A stretch of 64,000 bases of DNA from Ornithodoros turicata. Its lineage: Eukaryota > Arthropoda > Arachnida > Ixodida > Argasidae. The stretch lies in NCBI RefSeq assembly GCF_037126465.1, contig NW_026999318.1, forward strand, positions 3,258,447-3,322,446. Direction: 5' to 3'. A program made the position numbers and the translations under genes. A model generated the notes under the pieces. The model saw only the letters and a program-made list of their open reading frames with translations. It did not search any database and was not told the DNA's origin. Below, piece by piece: positions 45,359 to 57,970 of this stretch (position 1 is the first letter of the stretch; each line of letters opens with the position of its first letter).

Positions 45359-46235
45359 CAGGGTGTCCCAGAAAACGTGTCATTGAAGTATAATAAAAAA
45401 ACTACGCCACCTAGAATCATGCAGTCAACGGCATTTGTTCTTATTAGGATTTTGCCACCTTGTAAAGTTAATGCCATGTACCCCAAGTTTAATTATGCAA
45501 ATATTTGCGAAGTGAACTCAGAAATTTGCCAAGGGAAGGTCACTTTTTTACCCCACCAATATGAAGAGCGTGCCGAATTCACTCAAATTCATGATAATCG
45601 ACAGTGATATTCACGAGCTATCCCATCGGAAAAAATAGCCGAATATCATGCTTTTCGGAGCACAGGACCATAACGCGCGATGTCTTTCTGAGCGCTATCG
45701 CTCGCAGTCCGACGAAAGGAGGTTCCGAAGCCAGCCCACAGAGTGATAGTAGAAAAAGTAACAGCTCCTAAAATTGGGAGAGGGAAAGCATTATCCCAGC
45801 GAAAGTCGGACGTGATAAGCCATGCCTGCGTTATCTCTTTCTGCGATGCCGGGGTGGGCTGGGTTTCCAACCTCCTTTCGTCGGACTGACAAAGATTGCG
45901 CTGAAAAATTCATCGTGCGCTATTCTGTGCGACCTCCGTAGAGCATGATGTTCGGCTATTTTTTCCGATGGGATAGCTCCTGAATATCCCTGTCAATTGT
46001 CATTAATTTGAGTTAATTAGACACGCTCTTCACATTGGTGGGGTAAAAGAGTGACCTTTACTTGGCAAATTTCCGACTTAAGCTCGCAAAAATTTACATA
46101 ATTAAACTTACGTTACACGACATTCACATGAGGAGGTGGCAAAAACCCAGTAAGAACAAATACCGTTGACCGCATGACTCTAGGTGGTGTAGTTTTTTTA
46201 TTATAATTCAAAGACACGTTTTCTGGGACACCCTG
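45359..46235. mobile_element. Tc1/mariner-type foldback MITE with TA duplication
   Basis: The ends CAGGGTGTCCCAGAAAACGT and the exact inverse at 46216-46235 are flanked by TA on both sides (45357-45358 and 46236-46237). The arms extend about 300 bp inward as imperfect inverted repeats (45359-45665 against about 45935-46235), sharing for example GATGGGATAGCT-type, GGGGTAAAA and GTATTTGTTCTTACT-type blocks. The 270-bp middle has no transposase. Confidence 0.87.
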
Positions 46236-46721
46236 TATATTGGAACACTGCTTCGTCTTCCCGTGGAGTCGATAAATGTTCCAGTAAAAATGGCCCACAA
46301 AGCCACAAATCCCCGGCGTGTCAGAGTGAAGGGCTCGACTGACAGTAACGCCGTAACGCTAGCCTTGCTCATGTGGGCAGAAATGTGCTCGTCGCACAGG
46401 AGGGCGCACGTAACCATTCATTATTACTTGATTTTTTATTTTTCCTCCGTTTCGCTCAAAGATAAAAAGCAGCTAAGAAAATCAGCTAAATTCAGCTGCG
46501 AACTTTTGCGAACCTTTGCGAAACTGACAAGAAATTCGAAGGTAGATGGGTAGAAATCCAGCGAACCGGTAGAATGTAGGAAGGGAGTTGCCTCAGGACA
46601 GAAGCCGCCGATATTTCGAACAGAGACTGTTCTTCTTCTGGGCACCGTCCTCATCATTGGCATGGTATTTAAATTTTTTGCAGTTATAAGCGATAACATT
46701 ATGTTCCAAGCCGAAAGCCAC

Positions 46722-47151
46722 ATTAATTTGGTTTTGTTAATTATTCGTTAATTTGGTTCGTTTCGAGCTGTTTAATTATTTGAGACACAAAGCTTGGCGT
46801 AAACGCAAACGCATTGGTCTCCGTCGGTGTATACCGCTGCCGTTTCCAAAAGAACACCTGAGACGATTATAGCGCGAGGAAATGGCAATGTGATGGAGAT
46901 TCTTGTTGCGTGGCTTTCAGCACGGTGTTTGCTATATACCTACTCGAGCGAGGTAGAAAGCTGAGTGTAGCACCCCTTGCATTTATGGGAAGGGGCAAAA
47001 ACGGCGCTGCAAGTCGCGCAACAAGAGTTACCATCACACTTTGAGCGTTCTTTTGAAAACTACAGCAGCATCAGCGCTCGAGTGCTCCGAGTTTTGCTCC
47101 GAGTTTTTTATCTCCAATAATTAAGAAGTTAATTAACAAAACCAAATTAAT
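46722..47151. mobile_element. 430-bp MITE with perfect 22-bp inverted ends
   Basis: 46722-46743 (ATTAATTTGGTTTTGTTAAT and two more bases) is the exact reverse complement of 47130-47151. The interior encodes nothing recognisable. No clear target duplication was found. Confidence 0.65.
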
Positions 47152-49632
47152 ACATCCACTTAGGTAGTTGCTTGTGCGCTCCTAAGGTATGGCTTTTGGC
47201 GATAGAACATATTGTCACCGCTTATTACTGTGAAAAAATGATTTCTCCATATAAAAATCTGACCCAAGCCAGCGTGGACATCCTGCATATTTGTAAGTTG
47301 TGTATGTATGTAGTTTGAAGTCGCAAGGGCTACTCTGGCCAAAGAGATTTGTAAGTTGCTCATGGCATTTTGTACCTGTGTCTGCAGTGGCCTTTATTTT
47401 GTACGTCTTGCGCTTGATAGCCACCTTGTGCAATTCCTTTTTCCATATTATGTGGCCATGCTTTATGCCATCTGTGATAAGTCACAGCATCGACAAACTT
47501 TGATACCATTTGTTATTTTTATAACCTGCAGAAGTTTGTTTTCTATTGTCTGTGATAGCATTTCTGATGCACACACTTTAACTGTGATGCTATTTTTTGT
47601 AACCTCTACAACTCATTTTCTGTGATAGCTTATTAGTATCGTTTCTTGCACTTCTAATTTATAATGTGCCATATGAGGTGTACCATATTACCCCTAGTAA
47701 CACTACGCAAGCTACCAAGATGCACTTTGTGCGTCACGTAAAATGGCTTTAGATATTCTCCATGGCTTGCCTTGGTAATTTATACTGCTTTGCATCACTG
47801 ACTGCTTTGCCACCATCTATGTAGCCGGCATATCATTATATTCTTGTTTTATGTGAAAATTGTTATGTACAAGGTTGGGACACCTGAGTTTGTTTCATAT
47901 ATATATATTTGTGCAATAAAACAATTATTTTCATACATTCCAGAGTTTATAGCATGGATGCAGCAACATCAGGGGGTCTTGGATTCAAGCGAGGCATGGT
48001 GCATATTCATTGGGTGAGCACTGCATGATAAGATCCAATTCTCATCCTGAGACTACCCCATTTTTGTCCCCAGATTATGTCCCTAGGATCATCTCTCGAG
48101 TCTCATTTAATACTTTTCTAACAAATTGAAGATCCTGTGGGAATATTCCCAAAATATCACTTCTGTCCATCATGGACATCCTCAGGATGAATGAGGGATG
48201 TCAGCGTGTCCTTGGAGAACAGATTAAACCACCGGCGGCTGTAGACTAGCTCAAACCGCTCAAACGCTTTCACGTACATGTAGTCCAATGTTGCACACAT
48301 TGCGAAAACAATAGCTTGAAGTAAGAGCTTCAGTGGCTTCAGTATGAAGTTACGCACGCACCTGTATCACGAAGGAATTGCTCACAAACATTTGAAATCA
48401 TGCGAACTATTTTCAACGCGGTCGAGGTAGCTCTCAGGGCGAAAAGGGCGTGTACCGACTTGCAAATTCAAAAGGAGAGGTTCACGTGGTGCAGAAGTCA
48501 CGTGGCGCTTGTCGAAAGAGAGGAACAGGGAGCAGAGGCCACGGGCACAGAGGTACGGATGGCACGGAGTCAGAGAGGAGTCGTCCTGTGTCATTTTTTT
48601 TCTTCTGTTCCCTCGAAGTTCGGAAGCTCGCTCGGAAAGGTTGTTGGTTGTGGGCGGCTAATTTGAAAGGCATCCTTGACGTTTGTAATTTCACCTGCAC
48701 ATTGACGGTATGGTCTTGTGGGCATCTTCAGACGCTACTAGTGCATAGAAAGCTGTGGACAGTGCTCGAGTAACATGCAGCAAATGTGTGTGTGTGTTTT
48801 GTCTTCTATCTGCTACCTCCTCCTTCTTCAAATAACTAGATGGTCTCTCGAGCTATGTGGTGGTGGTGGTGATGGTGAAAGGGCTCGCCGTTGTCGGCCT
48901 CACTCAGGTGGGCAACGTCACGACTTACGCCCCTCGAGCTATGCGGCCTCCCTGGTGAGCACCTGCAGTTCCATTCCTTGTAAACTTCTGTGTAATTACA
49001 AAGATGTGACTTCCCCGACAACACATTGTCATCCCAGGGATATCCTAAGAGCATCATGCAGGGACGGGGGTAACATCCCCAGGAGGGTGAATCTGATCCT
49101 CAAATCATCCTCAACATGTCATTTCGGGACTAATATAGCGTCCCCAACGGTACCCTCACAGCATCCACAGACGCTATGTGAGGACACCCAAGCGACATTC
49201 CAAGATTGGGCCAAGCTTGGTACTTGCTTGGCTGTCCAACCTGGCCATGCTGTTCAAATGCTTGGCCAACAAGCTTGGCCCTTGGTACGGATCTGTACCC
49301 TGGCCAACGACTTGTCAAGCATTGGCCAGCCTATATTGGGCCAACCTTGTGCCAAGTTACACTAAAATGTAACAATCTAATTTGATTATCTTTCTGCAAG
49401 GAAATAATATCCCGAAAGACAGTTACGCACTGAACATGTTTTATTTGTGCATATATACTTTCATGTGCACACTTATTTTTTTATCAAGTGCACTATCTGT
49501 ACACTCCGAAACAACGCAAAAATCAACATAATATAAAATAATAAAAGTATGTTTGTACTAAAAATATCACAGGGTCAGCAAGGGGGAGTGTAATGTTGAG
49601 CACACAACTGTTGGTAGACAAGTCAGCAGGTG
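47152..49632. other. no gene recognised
   Basis: A long frame at 48775-49365 (196 codons) is of low coding character (starts in a TG repeat, no domain) and is not called. 49200-49360 is dense in TTGGCC-type motifs. Fragments around 48060-48190 and 49010-49160 share a theme (CCCAGGATATCC, GGGAATATTCCC, CATCCTCAGGAT) and may come from one dispersed repeat family. Confidence 0.4.
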
Positions 49633-50463
49633 CTACAGATCTGTGCTGCAGCCGCTGCGGCTCGAATGTCGTCTTTCTGTGCGGCCTCCATTCCGGTCAC
49701 ATGCCCATATCAGCCAGTTTTTTCTCGCCAGCTTGACCATGCTGTGAGTAACGTCTCCGAAGTTGATTCGAGTGGATTCTGAGAGCAAAAAGAGCACTTT
49801 TTCCTATTTTGTTGCAAATGCTTACTTCATTAACAACGGCAAGTATGTAGGAATAACATCTGGACACATTGAGGAGCACCGGAAAAGCTATACTAAAAAT
49901 ATGCATGGTACTCATATCGAAGCACATTGTAGGTATTTACCTAGAACAAGCCTTCTGACGTTCTGCAGTGTCGAAAATGCATGTTTGTCTCCTCGAAACC
50001 CTTTCCAGCTACACTTCACGGCAAGAGTGTGTTTCAAGAGGCCCTTGAGGATTTGACGGATGGCGTCCTTATAGTCGGATTCCCCTTTCATAGAGAAGAA
50101 CTGTACCTGAGGGCAAAAAACAAGAAATAAAGTTCTGGTTAATTACTTTGGAAATCTCCTGGTACAATGTTACCCAAGATTACACTGAACCGAACCGAAA
50201 AAAATAAAAATAAAAGTAGTTCGAACAAAGCAGAACTGACTGACATCAAAGGCCAGCAATGGGGATCCTTACCGTTTTCGCCATGTTGTCAGGTTCTTCG
50301 AGTAAAGTGTCCAGTTCTTGAAGCTCTGAGAAGGTCGTGGCTGGCAAATGGGGACAATTTTCAGGGAAATGCACAGTTACCATGCAAGGGTTGTGCTTCT
50401 TTTGTAGTTTTTTCAGCATAATCAACATTTCTCTATCATGTTGGAAGGCCTTGGTTTGAAATC
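49633..50463 (-). CDS. DUF4806-type protein, C-terminal exons
   Basis: Three exons join in consistent phase on the minus strand: 50463-50273, 50106-49941 and 49778-49633 (stop TAG). Splice sites are good (acceptors CCCCTACAG, TGCCCTCAG, GCTCTCAG; donors GTAAGG, GTAAAT). The first holds the start of a DUF4806 domain (LPATTFSELQELDTLLEEP). The second follows it with KDAIRQILKGLLKHTLAVK and a tryptophan in SWKGFRG, as in the family. The last exon carries CDRNGGRTERR, a common tail. Upstream exons are probably 50960-50891 and 51359-51252 in this stretch and, beyond the 10.45-kb insertion, 62876 leftward and about 63092-62985. The function of the domain is not known; such genes are multi-copy in arthropods and often sit in transposons. 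Confidence 0.65.
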
Positions 50464-50890
50464 CTGTAGGGGACAAGATGTGCATGGGATGAGTAAGTGG
50501 TATCTTACATTTGGTTCAGCATTGCACTGATTCGGTCTTGGGTAGGCACCTCCAACACACAAAACAGTTTCGTGCACCAGTTTTGCAAACTATTGCAATA
50601 TGCAACATCCTCACTGCCCTTCGTTTCTGGTTCTTCTTGTTTTATACCGGCAGGCAAAAGGAGCAAAACATATCTTTACTGCGGTTTGGCTATCCTTAAC
50701 CATTTCTAAACACACTCAATCGCGCGATTGCTTTCATGCCATGTTCTATCTATCCCTCAGCCATTATGAATATGCACTAGCTTCTGTGTGTGCCCCAGGC
50801 CAAAATGAGTTGCAGGAAGGTACATATGCATTGGCAACAATGTTGCTGAAAAGTCTGACAGTATGTAGCGCTAAAGAATTGGCGGCATAC

Positions 50891-51359
50891 CAATAAATCT
50901 GGCATCTAAGGCGAGTAGGGTTTTCATGTATTGCGTGGAGAACCTTCTTGCATGAAGAACCTGAAATAGAATACAACATATTCCATAAGGGTCCAAGTAT
51001 CAGACAATGACTGCCGCCTTGGTCACTGCTGCATTATGCCCAGGTCAAAATATATGTGGAAAATAAATACTGCCAGGTTTAAGGAATACATCGAAGCACT
51101 CAAAATCAAACAGTAAAATGCACTCAAATGCTTCAGATGAGAACTCACTATACAGTACTGAAACAGAAAGCGACATGGAAAATTACAGCATTGGTGCACT
51201 CAGTCTTACCGCAGAGGAAGGAATGTTACACGTAGCTAATCAAGTGCTTACCTAGGCCGTCTCCCCAGGGCTCAGAAAATGCTGATGCAGACCTGCGCTG
51301 AGATGCTTGCTGAGAATCAACTTGCTGGTCGATTTCAGAAAGCGCCAACTCAGTGTCCC
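50891..51359 (-). CDS. probable further exons of the DUF4806-type gene
   Basis: 51359-51252 is bounded by an acceptor (GCTGCGCAG) and a donor (CTAG/GTAAGC) and reads GDTELALSEIDQQVD in its best frame. 50960-50891 is bounded by TATTTCAG and GTATGC. The phase of 50960-50891 fits the downstream exon at 50463, but joining 51359-51252 to it in the best frame does not stay open, so at least one further exon, an alternative site or a mutation is involved. Confidence 0.4.
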
Positions 51360-51578
51360 CTGCGCAGCCATCAGTTTTCAAGTAAGGGATCTTTAGGATA
51401 ATCATTAAACTATGCTAAGACCTACAAATTGAACAAGGTATTCTAAGATATAGGTACGAAGGTATTCAAACCATTATATCGGGAACCTCGTCCGAACATT
51501 TCCTGTTCTAGTATGGGGGCCGGGTTGCGCATTGAATAGGATTGTCTAGTAGAGGGCACTGCGGAGCAAAGTGATAAC

Positions 51579-54500
51579 AGTAGTAGGTACTGGACTCTCA
51601 CAGTGCACAACGCCCAACTGGCCTGAACACGATTTAATTAGCAATTAGAGCTAATTGGGACCCCCCACATTAATCAGCACCCTCCAGGGAGCCACCACAC
51701 TAATTGGGGAAAGTCCTAACTCGTGTCCAGACCAGCTGAGCGTTGTGCACTATGAGAGTCCATAAAAAATAAAAAAATAGATAGAAATAGAGTGGAGAGA
51801 AGGAGTTTAATTGAAGATCAACGGCGCCATCTTGAAGAAAGCGGTCCGGAAAGGCCGCTGACCGTCGCTGGGCGACGGAGCACAGAGGCAGGTTGCAAAG
51901 CATCGCAGCTATGACCACCAGTTCCGGACATCCTGTGACGTCAGCTGTGACGTCATCACGGCATGTCTGGGCAAGTTAGGACAGCTCTGGGCATGCAAGG
52001 AGAAAAACACTCATAATACAGAGGCTGGAAAAGCAAGAGTATGCAAACCATCAATAGCTAACAACAAAAAAAATTAGTCACACAACAAATGAGCCCACCA
52101 GAACAGGAGCGCAGAACCATGCGACTGCTCCATCCGAGAGGCAGGCAGAAACTGACTCGTAATGGTTTTTGTCCTGTATAAACCCCGCAGCTGCACCCCC
52201 TAACGGTTACTTTCTCAACTAATCTCACAACAAAATTATTAAGAATCACGCCAGCGCTACTCCCGGTCCCAAGGCAGAAGATGATAGAAAATGGCGGGAA
52301 TGCCCGGACAACAGCAACCAGCACCCGACGTGCACGGGCACGAAAATCGCAAACAAAGCGGTAACAAAGTTGGCGAAATCATTAGTTACACAACAAATCA
52401 CCTCACCACAGTAGGAGCGCAGACCGATGCGACTGCTCTCGTCGACAGCCAGGGATCAAGTGACAACGGAGCGAACGACCGCACGTCTTCTCCCAACGAG
52501 AGCCAGAGGTGGACTGACGTAAGCGCCACTCTACGGGTGCTACGCATGCGCGCGCTCGTAGCGCCCTCTGCGCGCTCCTACCGCCACCTGCGAGAGGCTA
52601 AGAGAGAGAAGAGCATTCCTGCGCCCCCTGCTGACCGTTCTCATTGGTCGTGAGGCTAAGAGAGAAGAGCATTCCTGCGCCCCCTGCTGGCAGTTCTCAT
52701 TGGTCCAGACATCATCCTATTGTCTCAGGGCTACACTGTTTTTTTCCACTAATGCTCCTTTGGTCAATCTGCAGTGAAGCCACGGTATGACGTCATCATG
52801 CACCTGCGTGGCTCAAGGACGCGTGCGCTCTAGACAGGGGACCTATTATTTATTGAATCACTATCCCAAGATTATTTCCTTTATTCTTCTATAACGATTG
52901 CATAGGAAACTATTGCAGAAGAGCACCATGCATGAAAACTGATCGTAGGAATTCCAAAGTCTCACTAAATGAGACTTGCAAAAGAACAAAACATCCTAAC
53001 ATGTAACTCCATCAACGGCTAATAAGAGGACTAGGCACTCAACAAATCAACGCGCGCAGTACTCAGGGCAGCACTATCGTCAAGACGACAATGTTCCTTG
53101 TCAAAAACAGACAAAATACAAAGCGTTAACAAAGGAAAGCATGCATATCGGGGCATGTCAGGACACGTCAGGACAAATTCGCACGACTGTTGGGCAACAG
53201 AGGAAAACGAACACTTGAACAGAGTGAAAAAGGCACTCACCATCATTTTTCCCATTCACAGCATTCCCTCATTGTAAATCCGCTCGTCACAAAATCCACC
53301 TGTATCGTCGAACACCATTCACCAGTGACGAACTACACATCCGCACCCCATCAGAGGCAGACAGAACCCCACCTAAGCTACGCTCTTCCACTGACGGCCA
53401 ACGCCAGGATCATAATTACCGTGTCTACACCCGCCAGTGTCCAAGAGAGAAGTGAATCCTTGCGCCCCCTGCAGGCCAGTCTCATTGGTCGTGACGGCAT
53501 CCTATTGTCTCAGGGCTACCCTGTTTTTTTTCACTAATGCTCCTCTAGACAAGGTCAACCTGAAACAATAGTCTCTCGGTATGCGGTCATCATGCAGGTG
53601 CGTGGCTCAAGAACGCGCACGCTCTAGACAGGGCACCTGTTATTTATTGAATCACTATCCCTAGATTATTTCCTTTATTCTTCTATAACGATTGCATAGG
53701 GAACTATTGCAGAAGAGCACCATAGAAAAGAGAAGATTATAGCATTTCATTCCCAAAGTCTTACTGTACAGGGAAAAAATGGTGCAGCAAGACATGTTCA
53801 TCCCACCCGAGAGCCAGGTAGATAATTGAATAATGATGCTTTGTTCCTCCTGAATAAAGTCACACACCTGTCCCCCTCGCGGTTACTCGCTGAACTAAAT
53901 GAATCGCAAAAGTATTAAGAATAGCACTATTCCCATTCAAGGCAGCACTATCGTCAAGAATATTGCTTGTACAAAAAGAAAAAAACTACATGTAGAAGGA
54001 AAGCATGTCAGAACAAGCCCAGGCATGTCAGCGCATGTTTGTCAGACAACAAGGGGGAAAAAGCGAAAAGGAACAAAGAAGGAAACCAGCATCAAGCTAT
54101 TTCCAAGCACACGCACTCCTCTTGTTCAAAAACAGTGCTCATCATAAATCTGTCCAGGGGAATACACACCATTTTGCTACACTTTTTTCAGTAACAGTCA
54201 ACGCATTGCTACAGACTGCGTGACATCATCACATCCTGTCTGAAGAAGACACCGGCAAAGACTCCTATTAATTATTGAATCGCAAGATTATTTCCTTTGT
54301 CCTACTCTGAATGACATTGATTCTCTCATTAAAATTCAACAAAAAAGCACCCTGCATATTAACTATTTTCACCCCAAAGGCTCATCATGGTCATTAGAAT
54401 TACAGTAAACTACCACTGCTCCTTAAAATAATAAGTGAGACCACTCAACGTCACCTCCAGGCTTATGTAATACATGACCCTTTCTATGCTCATACATTCG

Positions 54501-55640
54501 TTGTCTGAGGCTACACCTGCGAGCAAAAACGCGCGGAAGCCGGGTGGGCAAAGTTCCATTCGCGCATTGCGAGCATAAAGGCGGGAAAGCCTGGGAGCAA
54601 AGTTCTATTCGCGCACTCCAAAGCACAAGACAGAACGCCTTTACGGGAACATGATGGCATTCCTATACTATATTAATGATTATTGCATTGCAGTTTCGAA
54701 AAGCTTCTACAAAACTATAATTTTAGGAGCCCATTAAAATTCAACTTTCTATGGAAACTATAATTGTCCTATTACTTGGATCGCTACTAATGAAGCGCTC
54801 CAATTTTTTCTCTCTTCCCATTTCAGCCTTGTCATGCAGTGAAGCCGACTCATATCCAAAATAATTAATTTACACTGAGGGTGCCGTGCTTCAGGAATTC
54901 CTATCCTGCGTTCAGATGCAAGCATTTCTTCACGGATACCTTTAACAGCTGACTTCCTCAACATACCGAGCTCCTAACAACATCTAACATACAATCAGAG
55001 AAACCCACTTCTCAGCTGCACCATGCGACTTTCTTCTGCGTAAAATCGGTGATTTGAGGAAGAGAGCAGCGAAAAATTGCGCGCACTTGTGCTTGACTTA
55101 AAAAACCTGAAGCATATGCTAATAAACTAAGAAAAAGACACTCAGGTCTGGTATGTGATAGTGCCACATACGCAGACGCATTGCCCTTGCGTAAAGAAAG
55201 CACAGGACAGGGATACACAAATTTCCTTAGGTGAGCAGGAAAAAGGCTTAAGACCTCAGGTCACCACACATCGCCACGCGGCTAGCACAACATGACACCA
55301 ACAAGATACTAGCAGCGGGAAGAACTGCAACACTGCTAAACAAGTCCAAACATGCCACGATGACGTCACAAATCAGGAGAAAAAAAGCACACGCATGCAC
55401 GCACAGAGGACAACGCATTAAACACACGGAGCGCTCAGGAATAATCGTAGCGTTACCGCACATCGCTACGAAGCTCAACGTCTAACACAAGACGACAACA
55501 ACAACAAGATATTAACGAAGGGTAAAAATTGCAACACTGATCAAGTCCAGACATGCGACATCGCATACAAAACACTGCTCATCGGGGAAAAGGCCTAAGC
55601 CCGCGGCGGATCATCATAGAGCATACACAACTTCATTTTT
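51579..55640 (+). repeat. left arm of the giant palindrome
   Basis: It matches 57971-62032 in inverse orientation; both arms are 4062 bp. Differences noticed are single bases, e.g. one in the GGGCTACCCTG stretch at about 53516 against AGTAGCACTG-type sequence near 60095, and one near 52458 against 61146. The arm contains an internal direct repeat: about 52660-52960 and 53450-53740 share the GCGCCCCCTGC, CATCCTATTGTCTCAGGGCT and TTATTTATTGAATCACTATC blocks. Confidence 0.9.
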
Positions 55641-57970
55641 CTACTTCGCGTAAACTAAACGCGGTCTGCTTGGAAAACGACGTACAAATTTTCTTAATGA
55701 GCAGAGAAATATAGAACTTTCTACTCCGTGCTCAGATACCAGCATTTCTGCTCAAAAACCTGCAAAATTAAGCACTGCTTACTTCGTCAAGATATCGAAC
55801 ACCCAACAAAATCAAACAAACAACCCCACTTCCACTTGTAGAACACTATTCAGCTTTTACGCAGGAGGCTTTCTTCTACATAAAAGTAGAGAAATAAGAA
55901 AAAGAGCAGCGAAATATTACACGCACTTTTGCTTGACTTAAAAAACCTGAAGCATATGCCAATAAACCAAGAAAAAGACACTCATGTCTGGTATATGATA
56001 GTGCCACATACACAGACGCATTACCCTTGCGTAAAGAAAGCACAGGACAGGGATACACAAATTTCCTTCAGTGAGCAGGGAAAAGGCTTAAGCCATACCG
56101 CCTAGGAATAATCGGAGAATCACCGCTTATCGCTACGCGGCTAGCACAACATGACAGCAACAAGATATCAGCGAAGGGTAAAAATTGCAGCAAGAAAGAC
56201 ACTACTGAACAAGTCTAGACATGCGACATCGAATGCCAAAACACTGGTGATCGGGGAAAAGGGCTAAGCCTGCGGCGGATCATCATAGAGCATACATAAG
56301 TTCATTTCGCGTAAACTAAACGCGGTCTGCTTGGAAAACGACGTACAAAGTTTCTTAGGGAGCAGAGAAATATAGCAATTTCTACTCCGTGCTCAGATAC
56401 CAGCATTTCTGCTCAAAAACCTGCAAAATTAAGCACTGCTTACTTCATCAAGATATCGAACACCCAACAAAATCAAACAAACAACCCCACTTCCACTGAT
56501 AGAACACTATTCAGCTTTTACGCAGGAGGCTTTCTTCTACATAAAAGTAGAGAAAATAAGAAAAGAGCAGAGAAAATTACACGCACTTTTGCTCGAATAG
56601 CAATAAGAGAAAAAAATAAAATAAAATATCGACACACACGCTAATAAACTGTGACAAAGACACCCATTTCTGCTATCAGATAATTATTGCATAATGCTAA
56701 ATACTCATTTGCATTGTCCCTGCGTGAAGAAAGCACAGGGCAGGGATACACAATTTATCTTAAGCGAGCAGGGAAAGTCACTTCTACTCGAACAGCTTAA
56801 TACCATAAAGTCTGAATTTTTGCAAAGCAAATAAAGCTTGAACAGCGCTACGAACGTGACAGACACATACTAACAAACAAACAAACATACAAACAAACAC
56901 ACAAACAAACAAACAAACAAACAAACAAACAAACAAACAAACAAACAAACACTTCTATTCATTTCTATTGATAAAGGTGTAAACCACACTACAAGAACAA
57001 AGCACGCTGCTTCAGGAAAGCGTATGAAATGCATCGCAACAGGACCGGCTCTCATAAAATAGCCTGCCCAAAACGAAGACTTCACCAGGTTCGCGAGGTA
57101 ATTCCATTAAAAACGCTCTCGGTCTATCCTACAGATAGCAATGCAAGCGCTGCTTCCCTTATTTTTTAAGCCACTATTCCACGCAATGGTACATAAATGT
57201 ATCACTCGTGTCACATGAAAAAGCACACACAAAGAACTTACTTGTCAAGTGGGATCCCTGGTTCAGGAAAGCGCGCGCGCCCGCGCGCACACATACACAG
57301 ACACACACTCACATTTTCACAATCACAAACACAAAGTCCACCACATCCACATAAATCTATATTATTCCTCAGGTCAATAATTATCCTACCATCGTCAAAA
57401 GATGGCTCACTCTTGTATGCGATCGCAAAGCGATAGGTCCTCGTTCCGGATGTAATAGGATATCGCCACTCGGCCGACGCGAACCAAAAAAGAAAGAAAG
57501 GAATGCGCGTTCGCTATACCTCCACAAAGAAAACGGTGCCGTGCTTCTACGCAGCGCTCATCATACAGGAGTGAATTGTCTTCTTCGTTTTCCTTTTATT
57601 TTCTTGCACCCATATATTTTGCAAGAATACTATAGAGCAGAACGGACAAATGTGAACATCATTCGCTACACACTGTAGCTCTCACCATTTTTAAACCAAA
57701 CCACTTAACATGTGTTCATAGGTCTTCACTAAACAGGTGAGCCGATAATGACTCAAAATGAAATGAAATCAAATAAAATAATCATTCCAGCATCGCTGGC
57801 TGCAAGCTTGGGTACCCTGCTTGGGTCTGCTGGCGCCTGAATAAAAGATTTATCACGAGGGTACTACAATGGTGAGCTCTGCTGCTGTTTAAGTGATAAA
57901 ACAGTGCACCTGCTCGGGGAAAGGGATCGCGCGCGTCCAAACCGCGAGGCCCGCTCGCACGGGGAATCGA
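55641..57970. repeat. central spacer of the giant palindrome, with tandem modules
   Basis: 55650-55900 recurs at 56311-56570 (shift 661 bp). 55010-55235, inside the left arm, recurs at about 55850-56075 (shift 840 bp) and in a shorter form near 56720-56760. An (AAAC)n microsatellite occupies about 56872-56950. The remainder (56960-57970) shows no gene; short CA-rich runs lie at about 57280-57335. Confidence 0.8.
56872..56950. repeat. (AAAC)n microsatellite
   Basis: About 19 near-perfect tetranucleotide units. The repetitive minus-strand frame across it is an artefact of the repeat. Confidence 0.95.

Noticed and set aside
48775..49365. 196-codon open frame on the plus strand
   Set aside because: Starts in a TG repeat, lacks domain resemblance and splice or polyadenylation context, and crosses the TTGGCC motif cluster; probably chance.
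56870..57085. Minus-strand frame with repeated FVCL
   Set aside because: Translation of the (AAAC)n microsatellite.
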